Shown here one piece after another: positions 17,204-27,271 of a stretch of DNA of 64,000 nt. Positions within the stretch are counted from its first letter, which is position 1. Every line of letters begins with the position of its first letter. The notes under the pieces were generated by a model, which was not told the DNA's origin, did no database searches, and was given only the letters and a program-made list of their open reading frames with translations. The translations under genes and the position numbers were made by a program. The stretch comes from Limosilactobacillus reuteri (GTDB lineage: Bacteria > Bacillota > Bacilli > Lactobacillales > Lactobacillaceae): NCBI RefSeq assembly GCF_013694365.1, contig NZ_CP059275.1, positions 682,001-746,000 on the forward strand, in the 5' to 3' direction.

Positions 17204-18025
17204 ATGAAAAAAGAACGTGTAGATGTATTATTGGTCCAACAAGGGCTGTTTGACTCTCGCGAACAAGCAAAGCGGGCGGTAATGGCAGGAGAAATTCTTG
17301 GCAAAAATAATGAACGATTAGATAAACCGGGACAAAAAATTCCGATTACCACCACCCTTCACATGAAAGGCCATAAAATGCCATATTTTAGTCGGGGCGG
17401 CTTGAAATTAGCGAAAGCATTAAAAGTTTTTGATATTTCAGTTAAGGACAAGACGGTTTTAGACATTGGATCATCAACTGGTGGCTTTACTGATGTAATG
17501 TTACAAAATGGGGCGAAGTTAAGTTACGCTCTTGATGTCGGGACTAATCAGTTGGTTTGGCAATTGCGGGAAGATCCCCGGGTAGTTGTTATGGAGCAGA
17601 CCAATTTCCGTTACAGTAAGTTAGCAGATTTTACTAGTGGTCAACCAGAATTTGCTTCGATTGATGTTTCGTTTATTTCCCTTCGTTTGATCTTGCCACC
17701 TTTGGCTCAGATACTGAAAATGGGTGGTGAAGTAGTGGCCCTAATTAAACCACAATTCGAAGCAGGAAAAGAGCATGTTGGCAAAAATGGGATCATTCAT
17801 GATCATAAAGTTCACAGAGCAGTTTTGGAAGAAGTGCTGACCTTTGCCCGTGAAGATCATTTTGATATCCTTGGATTAGATTATTCACCAATCAAAGGGG
17901 GACAAGGAAATATGGAATTTTTAGTTCACCTCCGCCTAAGTGAAAATCCGGGGATTGTTGCCGAAGAAGTAAATATCGATAAGGTTATTGCAACCGCTGA
18001 TGATGATTTAAATCATAAGGAATAA
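17204..18025 (+). CDS. tlyA: TlyA family rRNA (cytidine-2'-O)-methyltransferase
   Basis: The 273-residue protein has an N-terminal S4 RNA-binding domain (RVDVLLVQQGLFDSREQAKR) and an FtsJ-like Rossmann methyltransferase with SAM motif DIGSSTGGFTDVML near residue 87. TlyA-type enzymes methylate 2'-OH of cytidines in rRNA, and some members are called haemolysin A by old convention. The neighbours ispA and argR are the usual ones. Confidence 0.92.
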   Translation: MKKERVDVLLVQQGLFDSREQAKRAVMAGEILGKNNERLDKPGQKIPITTTLHMKGHKMPYFSRGGLKLAKALKVFDISVKDKTVLDIGSSTGGFTDVMLQNGAKLSYALDVGTNQLVWQLREDPRVVVMEQTNFRYSKLADFTSGQPEFASIDVSFISLRLILPPLAQILKMGGEVVALIKPQFEAGKEHVGKNGIIHDHKVHRAVLEEVLTFAREDHFDILGLDYSPIKGGQGNMEFLVHLRLSENPGIVAEEVNIDKVIATADDDLNHKE

Positions 18026-18478
18026 ATGAAAAAAGCAGAACGACAACAAAAAATTCGTGAAATCATTACTAATGAGAGCATTGAGCGGCAGGAAGATCTT
18101 GTTGAACGCCTGCGTGAAATGGGATTGACAGTTACTCAAGCGACTATTTCGCGTGACATTAAAGAAATGCAACTGATAAAGATTCCTGCGGATAATGGGG
18201 GTTATCGTTATGGTTTGCCAGCATATCATCATCAAGGACATGAAAATCAGTTAGCTCAGACTCTTCAAGACAGTTTGGAACAATTAAAGCGCAATGACTG
18301 TTTCTTAGCGTTAACAGTTCATCCGGGGAATGGGCCGGTAGTAGCTACCTTAATTCGCAAGATGGATTTTCCAACGGTCTTCACAACAATTGGTGATGAT
18401 GGGAATGTTCTTGTAGTTTGTATGTCTCCAGAAGCGGCAATTAAATTGGAAGAAAAGCTTAACGCAATGCTCGACTAG
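18026..18478 (+). CDS. argR: Arginine repressor ArgR/AhrC
   Basis: The 150-residue regulator has an N-terminal winged helix (RQQKIREIITNESIERQEDLVE, then VTQATISRDIKEM) and a C-terminal oligomerisation and arginine-binding domain with GDDGNVLVVC. In this genomic position (tlyA-argR-recN) the protein is the AhrC-type regulator of arginine biosynthesis and breakdown. No ARG box can be examined because promoters are missing. Confidence 0.94.
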   Translation: MKKAERQQKIREIITNESIERQEDLVERLREMGLTVTQATISRDIKEMQLIKIPADNGGYRYGLPAYHHQGHENQLAQTLQDSLEQLKRNDCFLALTVHPGNGPVVATLIRKMDFPTVFTTIGDDGNVLVVCMSPEAAIKLEEKLNAMLD

Positions 18479-20158
18479 TTGTTACAAGAATTGACAATTG
18501 ATAATTTAGCAATTATTAAGCACTTAACCTTAACTTTTGCTGACCAAATGACTGTTCTAACTGGGGAAACTGGTGCCGGAAAGTCAATTATTATTGATGC
18601 AGTTGGTTTGCTGGCTGGTGGTCGTGGATCGCAGGAATTCATTCGCCGTGGAGAAGAAAAATTAAGCCTTCAAGGACAATTTGCAATTCCTGATGATCCT
18701 GAATTTGATAAATTACTTGAATCACTAGGAATTGATCATGAAGATGGGATCTTAATTGTCTCCCGTGAAATTCATCGCAATGGTCGCAATATTATCCGGG
18801 TCAATGGTCAACTAATCAATACGGCAACTCTTCGTCAAATTGGTGCGGGATTAGTTGATATTCAAGGGCAAAATGAACATCAACAATTAATGCAACCTGA
18901 GACTCATTTAGGAATGCTCGACCAATTTGCGGCTAAAGAGGTTCAGCCCTTACTTCAAAAATATCAAGAAGAATATCAAGCTTATTCTAAACTCAAAGCT
19001 GCTGTAAATAAAAAACAAGCAAATGAACAACAATGGGCGCAGCGATTGGATATGCTTCGGTACCAAGTCAATGAAATTGTAGAAGCTAATCTAAAAGAAA
19101 ATGAAGAAGATGAATTAATTAGTGAACGTGATCGATTGGAACACTTTCAACAAATTAATAATGCTCTTCAACTAGCTGTGACGACCTTTAATGAAGGTGA
19201 GCAAGCGCCTGTTTTAGATCAAGTTGCCACGGTGATGGACTCAATCAATGCAATTGCTGAATTTGATGATGCTTATGATAATCTTAGTAAGGCTCTTAAT
19301 GATGCTTATTACGCTCTTCAAGATGTAGCGAATGAAGCTAGTCAACAATTAGACATGCTTGAATTTGATGATGAACGATTAGCTCAGATTGAACAACGGT
19401 TAACTACTATCGGTGATCTTGAACATAAGTATGGCGATACATTGGCAGATGTTTTGAAGTATTATGATAAGATCAAAAAAGAACTCGATTCGATGGAGGC
19501 TGCGGCTGATTCTAGCAGTGACCTAGAGCAACGGTTAGGAGAAGCCGAAAATAAGATTCGAGAGACTGGTCGTAAATTGAGTCAGGTAAGACAAAAAGCT
19601 GCTCATGAGCTTGGCAAAAAGGTTCACCAGCAGCTTAAAGAGCTTTACATGGAAAAAGCAGAATTTGAAGTTCACTTTGCTAATCAAAGTCGGGAACAAT
19701 TTACACCGACGGGAATTGACCAGGTTGAATTTTATATTCGGACTAATCCGGGAGAATCAATGGGGCCGTTAGCTAAAATTGCTTCTGGTGGTGAATTGTC
19801 ACGGGTAATGTTGGCCCTAAAGACAATTTTTGCGCAAAAGGAAGGTGTTACTAGTATCATTTTTGATGAAGTTGATACTGGGGTGAGCGGACGGGTTGCC
19901 CAAGCAATTGCTGATAAGATTCGCTTAATTGCTCAACATTCACAGGTTTTATGTATCACGCACCTGCCACAAGTAGCAGCCGTTGCGCAACATCATTTCC
20001 TTATTAAGAAATCTGTCCATGATGACCGGACAACTACTCGAGTTACACCATTGAAAGAAAACGACCGAGTTGAAGAACTTGCGCGAATGCTATCGGGTGA
20101 AAAGATTACTCAGTTGACAAAAGAGCATGCGCAAGAATTGCTTAATATGGCAAAATAA
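18479..20158 (+). CDS. recN: DNA repair protein RecN
   Basis: RecN is an SMC-like ATPase in double-strand break repair. The 559-residue protein starts with TTG, giving MLQELTIDNLAII. It has Walker A GETGAGKS at residues 29-36, a central coiled coil, the ABC signature ASGGELSRVM near residue 435 and Walker B SIIFDEVDTGVSG. Length is normal. It shares the argR-recN-gmk context of Firmicutes. Confidence 0.96.
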   Translation: MLQELTIDNLAIIKHLTLTFADQMTVLTGETGAGKSIIIDAVGLLAGGRGSQEFIRRGEEKLSLQGQFAIPDDPEFDKLLESLGIDHEDGILIVSREIHRNGRNIIRVNGQLINTATLRQIGAGLVDIQGQNEHQQLMQPETHLGMLDQFAAKEVQPLLQKYQEEYQAYSKLKAAVNKKQANEQQWAQRLDMLRYQVNEIVEANLKENEEDELISERDRLEHFQQINNALQLAVTTFNEGEQAPVLDQVATVMDSINAIAEFDDAYDNLSKALNDAYYALQDVANEASQQLDMLEFDDERLAQIEQRLTTIGDLEHKYGDTLADVLKYYDKIKKELDSMEAAADSSSDLEQRLGEAENKIRETGRKLSQVRQKAAHELGKKVHQQLKELYMEKAEFEVHFANQSREQFTPTGIDQVEFYIRTNPGESMGPLAKIASGGELSRVMLALKTIFAQKEGVTSIIFDEVDTGVSGRVAQAIADKIRLIAQHSQVLCITHLPQVAAVAQHHFLIKKSVHDDRTTTRVTPLKENDRVEELARMLSGEKITQLTKEHAQELLNMAK

Positions 20159-20491
20159 ATGCAAATTGAACAAAAGTCTATTTTTAAATTTACGCCACAA
20201 ATTATTAGTGATAAGCTTCGTCATCTTTTTGAAGAAGCACCTGCTGACGATCAGCAGGCAGGGTTACTTACTCCCCAACCTGCTAAACAACGACAATTAT
20301 TTTTAAAACGAGCCATTAAAGATAAAATTAAAGCAACGTTTCAGCTAATGCCAATCAACAACGATGGCTATCCCGTAAACGTTACCGGTAACATCGCCCA
20401 ATTAGCGAATAGCAATCGATACCTTATTACGAATCAAAATGTAAGTTATGTTGTTAACTTTGATCAAATTAGATACATTGCGAATTTATAA
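20159..20491 (+). CDS. Hypothetical protein (110 aa)
   Basis: The family was not recognised. The protein has a mixed composition, with a Gln/Pro-rich stretch near residues 28-45, a basic helix LFLKRAIKDKIKATFQ and beta-rich C-terminal half (VNVTGNIAQL, YLITNQNVSYVVNFDQIRYI). It has no membrane helix or signal peptide. It lies between recN and gmk, where Bacillus has remA or ylzA-like genes, but the sequence is not recognisably RemA. Codon use is like that of its neighbours. Confidence 0.6.
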   Translation: MQIEQKSIFKFTPQIISDKLRHLFEEAPADDQQAGLLTPQPAKQRQLFLKRAIKDKIKATFQLMPINNDGYPVNVTGNIAQLANSNRYLITNQNVSYVVNFDQIRYIANL

Positions 20492-21112
20492 ATGGCAAAT
20501 CGTGGAATGTTAATTGTTCTTTCAGGTCCTTCCGGGGTTGGGAAGGGAACTGTTCGAAAAGCTATCTTTGATTCAAATGATAATGATTTTCAATATTCAA
20601 TTTCGATGACAACTCGGAAACCACGTCCTGGAGAAGTTAATGGTGTTGATTATTTCTTCGTAAGCAAAGAAGAGTTTGAACACCAAATTCAAACTGGTGG
20701 GATGCTGGAATATGCTAAGTATGTTGACAACTATTACGGTACCCCATTAAAATATGTTAATGAGACCTTAGATTCAGGAAAAGATGTTTTCCTTGAGATT
20801 GAAGTTAACGGAGCAATGCAAGTACGGTCTAAGTGCCCAGATGGCGTGTTTATTTTCTTAACCCCTCCTGATTTAGATGAATTAAAACAACGATTGATTC
20901 ACCGGGGAACTGATAGTATGGAAGTCATTAATAAACGAATTCATAAAGCATTTAGTGAAATTCAAATGATGCAAAACTATGATTATGCAGTAGTTAATGA
21001 CGAAGTACCAAATGCAGTTGAAAAGATTAAAGACATTATTCGTACTGAACGGCTTCGTGTTACCCGTGTAATGCCACGTTATCTTGAAATGTTAGGAGAT
21101 GCCGAAAAATGA
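20492..21112 (+). CDS. gmk: Guanylate kinase
   Basis: Gmk phosphorylates GMP to GDP. The 206-residue protein has the P-loop GPSGVGKGT at residues 12-20, then [18 protein letters not shown] for GMP binding and the lid region. Its last four bases ATGA are repeated as the start of rpoZ, and AGGAG at 21094-21098 is a ribosome site for that internal start. This shows a native ATGA overlap. Confidence 0.97.
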   Translation: MANRGMLIVLSGPSGVGKGTVRKAIFDSNDNDFQYSISMTTRKPRPGEVNGVDYFFVSKEEFEHQIQTGGMLEYAKYVDNYYGTPLKYVNETLDSGKDVFLEIEVNGAMQVRSKCPDGVFIFLTPPDLDELKQRLIHRGTDSMEVINKRIHKAFSEIQMMQNYDYAVVNDEVPNAVEKIKDIIRTERLRVTRVMPRYLEMLGDAEK

Positions 21113-21331
21113 ATGATCCTTTTTCCATCAGTTGATGAATTATTAAAACATATTGATTCTCGTTATTCATTAGTTATGCTTGCTAGTAAGCGTGCCAATG
21201 AATTAGATGCAGGAGCTGCCCCATTACTTGAACATTATGATTCAAGCAAGTCAGTTGGGAAGGCCCTTGAAGAGATTTTGGCTGGAAAAGTTACGATCGA
21301 TCCTGATCATACTGAAGACTTACAGGATTAA
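21113..21331 (+). CDS. rpoZ: DNA-directed RNA polymerase omega subunit
   Basis: This 72-residue omega subunit has the core [19 protein letters not shown] and [16 protein letters not shown]. It follows gmk, the conserved order. Omega assists beta-prime folding in RNA polymerase. Confidence 0.95.
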   Translation: MILFPSVDELLKHIDSRYSLVMLASKRANELDAGAAPLLEHYDSSKSVGKALEEILAGKVTIDPDHTEDLQD

Positions 21332-22537
21332 ATGACACGAATTGCAGTGTATCTTACAGGCAGTATCGCTGCTTACAAGGGAATCGAAGTAGTGCGTGGA
21401 CTGCAAAAAATGGGACATAAGGTTCGCGTAGGAATGACTGACGCCGCTACTAAGTTAGTCACTCCTGCTACTCCTTTTGCCTTGACGAAAGCACCAGTTC
21501 TTACTGACCTATGGGATGAGCATTCAACGCCTATTCCTCATATTGAGTTAGCTGATTGGTCAGAACTAGCAATAGTGGTACCAGCATCAGCAGATATAAT
21601 CGCTAAAATGGCAACGGGACTGGCTGATGATGCTGTTTCTACCACCTTATTAGCAACTAATGCTCCTAAAATTGTAGTTCCGGCAATGAATAGCCATATG
21701 TGGTTGGCCCCCGCAACTCAACGAAACATTACTCAACTTAAACAAGATGGGGTCAATATTATGCCGCCAGTTAGTGGAAGATTAGCTGAAGGATATGCTG
21801 GTCGCGGGCGTTTGCCAGAACCAGCAGCAATTTGCCAATATATAGAAGACTTTTTAGTTAGTAGTCAAGCATTAAAGGGCAGACACGTGATTGTTACTGC
21901 TGGTGGAACACGTGAAAATATTGATCCTGTTCGTTTTATTGGTAATCGGTCCTCTGGTAAAATGGGAATTGCACTTGCTAACGCCGCGGTCCAAGTAGGA
22001 GCTAAGGTAACATTGATTGCCGGTCAAGTTACCGTCCCCCTTCCACAATCACCAGCGATTGAAGTTGTGCGCGGAATCACAACTGAAGATTTATATACCA
22101 GTTTAAAAGAACGTTTTGCGCAGGCAGACATTTTAATCATGGCGGCCGCAGTTGCTGACTATCGCCCAGTTGAGGTAGTTGATCATAAAATTAAGAAAAA
22201 AGATGGTAACCCGCATCTTACCATTGCGCTTACTGAAACTATTGATATTTTAAAGAATATTGCGAAGATGAAGCAAAACGGTCAATACATCGTTGGGTTT
22301 GCGGCAGAAACAAATGATCTTCTAGAAAATGCTAATCGTAAACTTGCTAGCAAAAATGCGGATATGATTATTGCAAATAGTGTGGCGGGAGATATGGGAG
22401 CATTTGGCAGTGACCAGAATCAAGTGACCATCTTACAAAAAGATCAAACGCCAATTAAATTAGCTCGCCAATCTAAAGCTAAAATTGCAAACGAGATTAT
22501 TGAATTAATTAGTGCAAAATTAAAGTCAGGTGATTAA
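21332..22537 (+). CDS. coaBC: Bifunctional phosphopantothenoylcysteine decarboxylase/synthetase
   Basis: CoaBC makes 4'-phosphopantetheine from 4'-phosphopantothenate and cysteine. Residues 1-180 are the FMN decarboxylase domain with His70 in PHIELADW and VPAMNSHMW (117-123, Asn120). Residues 185-401 are the CTP-dependent synthetase domain with [22 protein letters not shown]. At the loop that carries the active-site Cys in many homologues (ACGD-like), this protein reads [10 protein letters not shown] with Glu153. That could be a lineage variant. The last codons contain GTCAGGTG, a likely ribosome site for priA. Confidence 0.94.
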   Translation: MTRIAVYLTGSIAAYKGIEVVRGLQKMGHKVRVGMTDAATKLVTPATPFALTKAPVLTDLWDEHSTPIPHIELADWSELAIVVPASADIIAKMATGLADDAVSTTLLATNAPKIVVPAMNSHMWLAPATQRNITQLKQDGVNIMPPVSGRLAEGYAGRGRLPEPAAICQYIEDFLVSSQALKGRHVIVTAGGTRENIDPVRFIGNRSSGKMGIALANAAVQVGAKVTLIAGQVTVPLPQSPAIEVVRGITTEDLYTSLKERFAQADILIMAAAVADYRPVEVVDHKIKKKDGNPHLTIALTETIDILKNIAKMKQNGQYIVGFAAETNDLLENANRKLASKNADMIIANSVAGDMGAFGSDQNQVTILQKDQTPIKLARQSKAKIANEIIELISAKLKSGD

Positions 22538-24967
22538 ATGCCAGAGTTGGCACAGGTAGTTGTTGATGTTCCAACAATGCAAACAAATCAACCATATACT
22601 TATCAGATTCCGCCAAAACTTGAAAAACAAATTCAAGTTGGAGTAAGAGTGATTGTGCCTTTTGGAAAGGGAAAACGGACTGTTCAAGGATTTGTTGTTG
22701 CCCTTGACAATGCATCCCAATATGAGGGAGAACTCAAACCAATTCAGGCGATAATGGATCTTCAACCGGTAATTAATCCTGAATTAATGAATCTTAGCAA
22801 ATGGTTAGCTGATACTACTTACTCTTTTTGGATTTCTTGCTTATATACGATGTTGCCTAACTTATTGAAGGCTAAGACTACTAGAATTATTCGAATTGTA
22901 GATGAAGTAGACGAGCATGTTGCCTTTGACATTTTTCATGGGCGAGATGAATTAGAAATGGCGGCGGTACAAGATAAACCGGCAATCTTAAGTAAATTGT
23001 TCAAACTGCAAAAGGAAGGAAAGATAACGATTGAATACCAAGTGGAGGATCGAGCCAAAGCTAAAACGGTGACTGGTATTCGCTCTTTGCTTAATTTTGA
23101 ACAACTGGAAGATGAGCGCGCATCCCTTCATGCTAATGCTCATGCTCAAAACCGTCTTCTTTCATATTTACAATCAATTGGTAGTCAAGTTGTTAAGCAA
23201 AAGGATGCTGAACATAAAACTGGTTTAAAAGCAGCCACCTTCAATCAGGGACAACAGAAGGGATGGCTAGAAAAAACATCAGTTGAAGTATATCGACAAC
23301 CCTTGGCTATGCAGGGCACTCCTGATGATGCTCATTTAGTAGCCCCCCTGCAGCTCAACGCCGATCAACAAAATGCTGTTAACCAGATTAATCAAGCAAT
23401 CGACAATCATGACCCTAAAGTTTTCCTCTTACAAGGAGTTACGGGGAGTGGCAAGACAGAAGTATACTTGCAATCGATTGCTAATGCTCTTCAACAGGGA
23501 AAGACAGCATTAATGCTTGTACCCGAGATTTCATTAACGCCCCAGATTGTTAACCGTGTGCGGCGACGATTTGGCTCTAAGGTTGCTGTTTTACATAGTA
23601 GTTTATCGAATGGTGAACGATATGATGAATGGCGACGGATTGAACGTGGAGAAGCGCAAGTAGTTGTGGGTGCCCGTTCAGCAGTCTTTGCTCCGTTAAC
23701 TAATTTAGGGCTAATCATTCTTGATGAAGAACATGAATCTAGTTATAAACAAGATGAATCACCCCGTTATCAGGCGCGTGAAGTAGCTAAATGGCGGGGA
23801 AAATATAATCAAGCGCCTGTAGTTCTTGGCTCTGCTACTCCTAGTCTGGAGAGTCGTGCGCGAGCAGTAAAAAACGTTTATCACTTGTTGCGTCTTCCTC
23901 ACCGGGTAAATAAACAGGAACTGCCACCAATCGAAGTGGTTGATATGCGAGATGAAATTAAAAAGTACGGGGAGAGTAACTTTTCTCAAAAACTATTAAC
24001 CGAATTAAATGACCGCCTGCAAAAGAACGAGCAAAGTATTTTAATGCTAAATCGACGGGGATTTTCATCCTTTATGATGTGTCGTGATTGTGGAAATGTT
24101 TTAAAATGTCCTAATTGTGATATTTCTTTGACGCTCCATATGGATACGCGGACAATGAAATGTCATTATTGTGGTCATGAAGAACCAATCCCCCGTGAAT
24201 GTCCCAATTGCCATAGTCATCAGATTCGCTATTATGGGACTGGAACAGAGAAGGTTGAGCAAGAATTGCATCAATTATTACCCCAGGCCCGGATTATTCG
24301 CATGGATGTTGATACCACTCGACGGAAGGGAATGCATGCAAAATTATTGCGACAGTTCGGTCAACACCAAGCGGATATTTTATTAGGAACCCAGATGATT
24401 GCAAAAGGGCTTGATTTCCCTAATGTTACCTTAGTAGGGGTTTTAAATGCTGATACTGGTCTAGGCTTACCAGATTTTCGTGCTAGTGAACGGACTTTTG
24501 ATTTGCTAAGTCAAGTTAGCGGTCGGGCTGGTCGGGCAAATAAGCAGGGGGAAGTTATTATCCAGACATATAACCCTGACCATTACGCTATTCAAGATGC
24601 CAAAATGCACGATTACGAAAAATTCTTTAACCAGGAAATGATGCTACGAAGACAAGCAAGTTATCCGCCATACTATTACACCGTTCGTTTGATGGCCAGT
24701 CATCCCGAAGAAGCCAAAGCAGCTAGGGCAATGGCAGATATCTATGGTCGCCTAAAGCAGGGATTATTATCTTCGACGGTTATTCTTGGCCCCACTCCGC
24801 GAGCAATTGCCCGGATGAAGCGTCGTTACTATTACCAAATTGTCATCAAATATAAGAAGGATCCTTACTTGCATCAGCTATTGTTTGATATTCTTCAGGA
24901 TACGCAAAGTCGCGGTTTTAAGGATGTCCAAGTAAGTATCGATCCAGATCCACAATATTTTATGTAA
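22538..24967 (+). CDS. priA: Primosomal protein N' (replication restart helicase PriA)
   Basis: PriA reloads the replisome at stalled forks. The 809-residue protein has an N-terminal DNA-binding domain, Walker A GVTGSGKT at residues 300-307, Walker B DEEHESSYKQ, and a zinc-binding insertion starting near residue 515 with four CxxC-type pairs (CRDCG, CPNC, CHYC, CPNC). The helicase C-terminal domain has GTQMIAKGLDFPNVTLV and QVSGRAGR. All parts are complete. Confidence 0.96.
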   Translation: MPELAQVVVDVPTMQTNQPYTYQIPPKLEKQIQVGVRVIVPFGKGKRTVQGFVVALDNASQYEGELKPIQAIMDLQPVINPELMNLSKWLADTTYSFWISCLYTMLPNLLKAKTTRIIRIVDEVDEHVAFDIFHGRDELEMAAVQDKPAILSKLFKLQKEGKITIEYQVEDRAKAKTVTGIRSLLNFEQLEDERASLHANAHAQNRLLSYLQSIGSQVVKQKDAEHKTGLKAATFNQGQQKGWLEKTSVEVYRQPLAMQGTPDDAHLVAPLQLNADQQNAVNQINQAIDNHDPKVFLLQGVTGSGKTEVYLQSIANALQQGKTALMLVPEISLTPQIVNRVRRRFGSKVAVLHSSLSNGERYDEWRRIERGEAQVVVGARSAVFAPLTNLGLIILDEEHESSYKQDESPRYQAREVAKWRGKYNQAPVVLGSATPSLESRARAVKNVYHLLRLPHRVNKQELPPIEVVDMRDEIKKYGESNFSQKLLTELNDRLQKNEQSILMLNRRGFSSFMMCRDCGNVLKCPNCDISLTLHMDTRTMKCHYCGHEEPIPRECPNCHSHQIRYYGTGTEKVEQELHQLLPQARIIRMDVDTTRRKGMHAKLLRQFGQHQADILLGTQMIAKGLDFPNVTLVGVLNADTGLGLPDFRASERTFDLLSQVSGRAGRANKQGEVIIQTYNPDHYAIQDAKMHDYEKFFNQEMMLRRQASYPPYYYTVRLMASHPEEAKAARAMADIYGRLKQGLLSSTVILGPTPRAIARMKRRYYYQIVIKYKKDPYLHQLLFDILQDTQSRGFKDVQVSIDPDPQYFM

Positions 24968-25921
24968 ATGTCAACATCAGTCGTTTTTATGGGAACACCC
25001 GAGTTTGCTGTTCCGATTTTACAAAGTTTAATTGATAATCCAGAATACGATATTCAAGCAGTTCTTACCCAGCCAGACCACCATATCGGCCGGAAACGTA
25101 CTCTTCATCAATCGCCAGTTAAAGAATTAGCTGAACAATATAATATCGAAGTCTTACAGCCAGCTAAACTCAGCAAAAGTCCTGAAATGGAGAAAATTAT
25201 TAATTTGCAGCCTGACTTAATGATTACTGCTGCTTATGGGCAATTCCTTCCAACAAAGTTATTGGCGGCTGCTAAAATTGCAGCAATCAATGTTCACGGT
25301 TCATTACTGCCAAAATATCGTGGAGGGGCCCCAATTCAATATTCCATTATTAATGATGATAAAGAAACCGGGGTCTCCATTATGTACATGGTTAAGAAGA
25401 TGGATGCGGGCGATATTATTTCACAAAGGTCTATTCCGATTGAAGACACTGATGATAGTGGCACTATGTTCAAAAAGCTTAGTTTGCTAGGAAGAGACTT
25501 GCTGTTAGAAACGCTGCCTAAACTTATTAGCGGGGATGTTAATCCGGTCGCTCAAGATCCAGATAAAGTAGTCTTTTCTCCCAACATTACTAGTGAACAA
25601 GAACAGATTGATTTCCGACTTCCGGCACGGTTAATTGATGCGAAGGTGCGGGGATTACGGCCGGCTCCTCTTGGTAATATGATTATTGATGGATTACGCA
25701 CAAAAATTTATGATGTGACCCCATTAGAAGAAAAAACAGACCTTGAACCAGGGAAAGTAGTGCGGGTCACGAAGCATCAATTAGTAATTGCCGCTGGAGA
25801 TGGAACGACATACCAGATTAATAAGTTAAAGCCAGCAGGGAAAAAGGCGATGGATATTACTTCTTACCTTAATGGACATAAAGATATTACAGAGGGAGGC
25901 CAAGTTGTAAGTGAAGACTAA
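24968..25921 (+). CDS. fmt: Methionyl-tRNA formyltransferase
   Basis: Fmt formylates initiator Met-tRNA using 10-formyl-THF. The 317-residue protein has the N-terminal formyltransferase domain with NVHGSLLPKYRGGAPIQ (catalytic Asn and His) and a C-terminal OB-like tRNA-binding domain. A peptide deformylase gene, sometimes found beside fmt, is not present here. Its last 11 bases GTGAAGACTAA are repeated as the start of rsmB. Confidence 0.96.
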   Translation: MSTSVVFMGTPEFAVPILQSLIDNPEYDIQAVLTQPDHHIGRKRTLHQSPVKELAEQYNIEVLQPAKLSKSPEMEKIINLQPDLMITAAYGQFLPTKLLAAAKIAAINVHGSLLPKYRGGAPIQYSIINDDKETGVSIMYMVKKMDAGDIISQRSIPIEDTDDSGTMFKKLSLLGRDLLLETLPKLISGDVNPVAQDPDKVVFSPNITSEQEQIDFRLPARLIDAKVRGLRPAPLGNMIIDGLRTKIYDVTPLEEKTDLEPGKVVRVTKHQLVIAAGDGTTYQINKLKPAGKKAMDITSYLNGHKDITEGGQVVSED

Positions 25922-25932
25922 GTGAAGACTAA
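25911..25932 (+). repeat. Duplicated 11-base fmt/rsmB overlap
   Basis: GTGAAGACTAA occurs at 25911-25921 as the end of fmt and at 25922-25932 as the start of rsmB. GGAGG at 25895-25899 precedes the internal GTG. The native genes overlap by 11 bases and the overlap has been written twice. Confidence 0.85.
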
Positions 25933-27271
25933 ATTTCAACCGCAAAATGCGCGTGAATTAGCTTTAGTGGCGCTTGAAGGAGTTGTCGAAAATGGTGCAT
26001 ACTCAAACTTGCAGGTTGACCAGTTATTAAAAAGGTACTCGTTGGCAGATAAAGATCGCCGGTTGGCAACTAATATTATTTATGGTGTTTTGCAGCATAA
26101 ACTTACCCTCGAATATTGGCTAAATGGGTTTGTGCAGGGAAAACGGCTTGATCCTTGGGTAAAGACGCTTCTCTTGTCTGCACTTTACCAGTATCATTAT
26201 TTAGAACGAGTTCCGGATTGGGCGGTAACTGACGAAAGTATTGAAATAGCTAAACGTCGAGGAAATCCAGGTATTCGAAAGTTTGTCACTGGCGTTTTAC
26301 ATGCCATTTTGCGGAAAGGATTACCTGACCTGCGGCAAATTGATGAACGTGATTTGCGGTTAAGTATCGAAAATAGTGTCCCACGGTGGCTAGTCAACGA
26401 GCTGACTAGGGAATATGGCGAAGAAAATACTGAAAAAGTACTTCAATCAATTAATGAGCCGGCTCATCAGGTAATTAGAGTTAACATCGTCAAAACTGAC
26501 CTTCCAACCGTCAAACAAACTTTAGATGCTGCTGGAATTGAATATCAAGAAAGTCAAGTTGCGCAAAATGCTTTAGTAATTACTAAAGGTGAAATTATCA
26601 GTTCCGATCTCTTCAAAAATGGCGAAATTACTATTCAAGACGAAAGTGCCATGTTAGCCGTGGAAAGCATGCATATTGAGCCAGGGGATAAAGTCCTGGA
26701 CGCTTGTGCAGCTCCGGGTGGAAAGACCGTTCAAATAGCAGAAGCCCTCACTAATGAAGACGGCCACGTTGATGCACTTGATATTCACCAACATAAGGTT
26801 AGATTGATTGAAAAGAATGCTCGTCGACTGGGAGTTGAAAAGCGAGTTACTGCTCATGCCCTTGACGCACGGGAAGTTGATCAACTTTTTGATGATGAAA
26901 GTTTTGACAAGGTCTTAGTTGACGCACCTTGTAGTGGGATTGGACTTTTACGCCGGAAGCCAGAAATTCGTTATACAAAAACGCTAAATGATAGCAAGCA
27001 ATTACATAAGATTCAGTTAGCAATTTTAAATGCGGTTGCCGCAAAAGTTAAAAAAGGCGGTATAATCACATACAGCACGTGCACAATTTTACAGCAAGAA
27101 AATGATGATACTGTTCAAACGTTTCTAGCTGAACATCCGGAGTTTGAGTTAGTAAAAACAACAACTGCACGAAAAGTTAAGGATAATCGTCACTCACCAA
27201 CCTTAACTATATTACCGAGTGATTTTGATTCTGATGGCTTCTTCGTCAGTAGCCTTAAGAAGGGAATATAA
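25922..27271 (+). CDS. rsmB: 16S rRNA (cytosine-967-C5)-methyltransferase RsmB (Sun)
   Basis: The 449-residue protein starts with GTG. It has an N-terminal NusB-like RNA-binding domain (about 1-140) and a Rossmann methyltransferase domain with SAM motif CAAPGGKT, VDAPCSGIGLLRRKPEIRY and the second cysteine motif YSTCTI. Length and order fmt-rsmB-stp are typical. Confidence 0.96.
   Translation: MKTKFQPQNARELALVALEGVVENGAYSNLQVDQLLKRYSLADKDRRLATNIIYGVLQHKLTLEYWLNGFVQGKRLDPWVKTLLLSALYQYHYLERVPDWAVTDESIEIAKRRGNPGIRKFVTGVLHAILRKGLPDLRQIDERDLRLSIENSVPRWLVNELTREYGEENTEKVLQSINEPAHQVIRVNIVKTDLPTVKQTLDAAGIEYQESQVAQNALVITKGEIISSDLFKNGEITIQDESAMLAVESMHIEPGDKVLDACAAPGGKTVQIAEALTNEDGHVDALDIHQHKVRLIEKNARRLGVEKRVTAHALDAREVDQLFDDESFDKVLVDAPCSGIGLLRRKPEIRYTKTLNDSKQLHKIQLAILNAVAAKVKKGGIITYSTCTILQQENDDTVQTFLAEHPEFELVKTTTARKVKDNRHSPTLTILPSDFDSDGFFVSSLKKGI

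Noticed and set aside
18479..18481. TTG and GTG starts as signs of damaged genes
   Set aside because: recN, rsgA, fakA, recG, hemL (TTG) and folD, rsmB, exoA (GTG) all give full-length proteins from these codons. Such starts are normal in Firmicutes.
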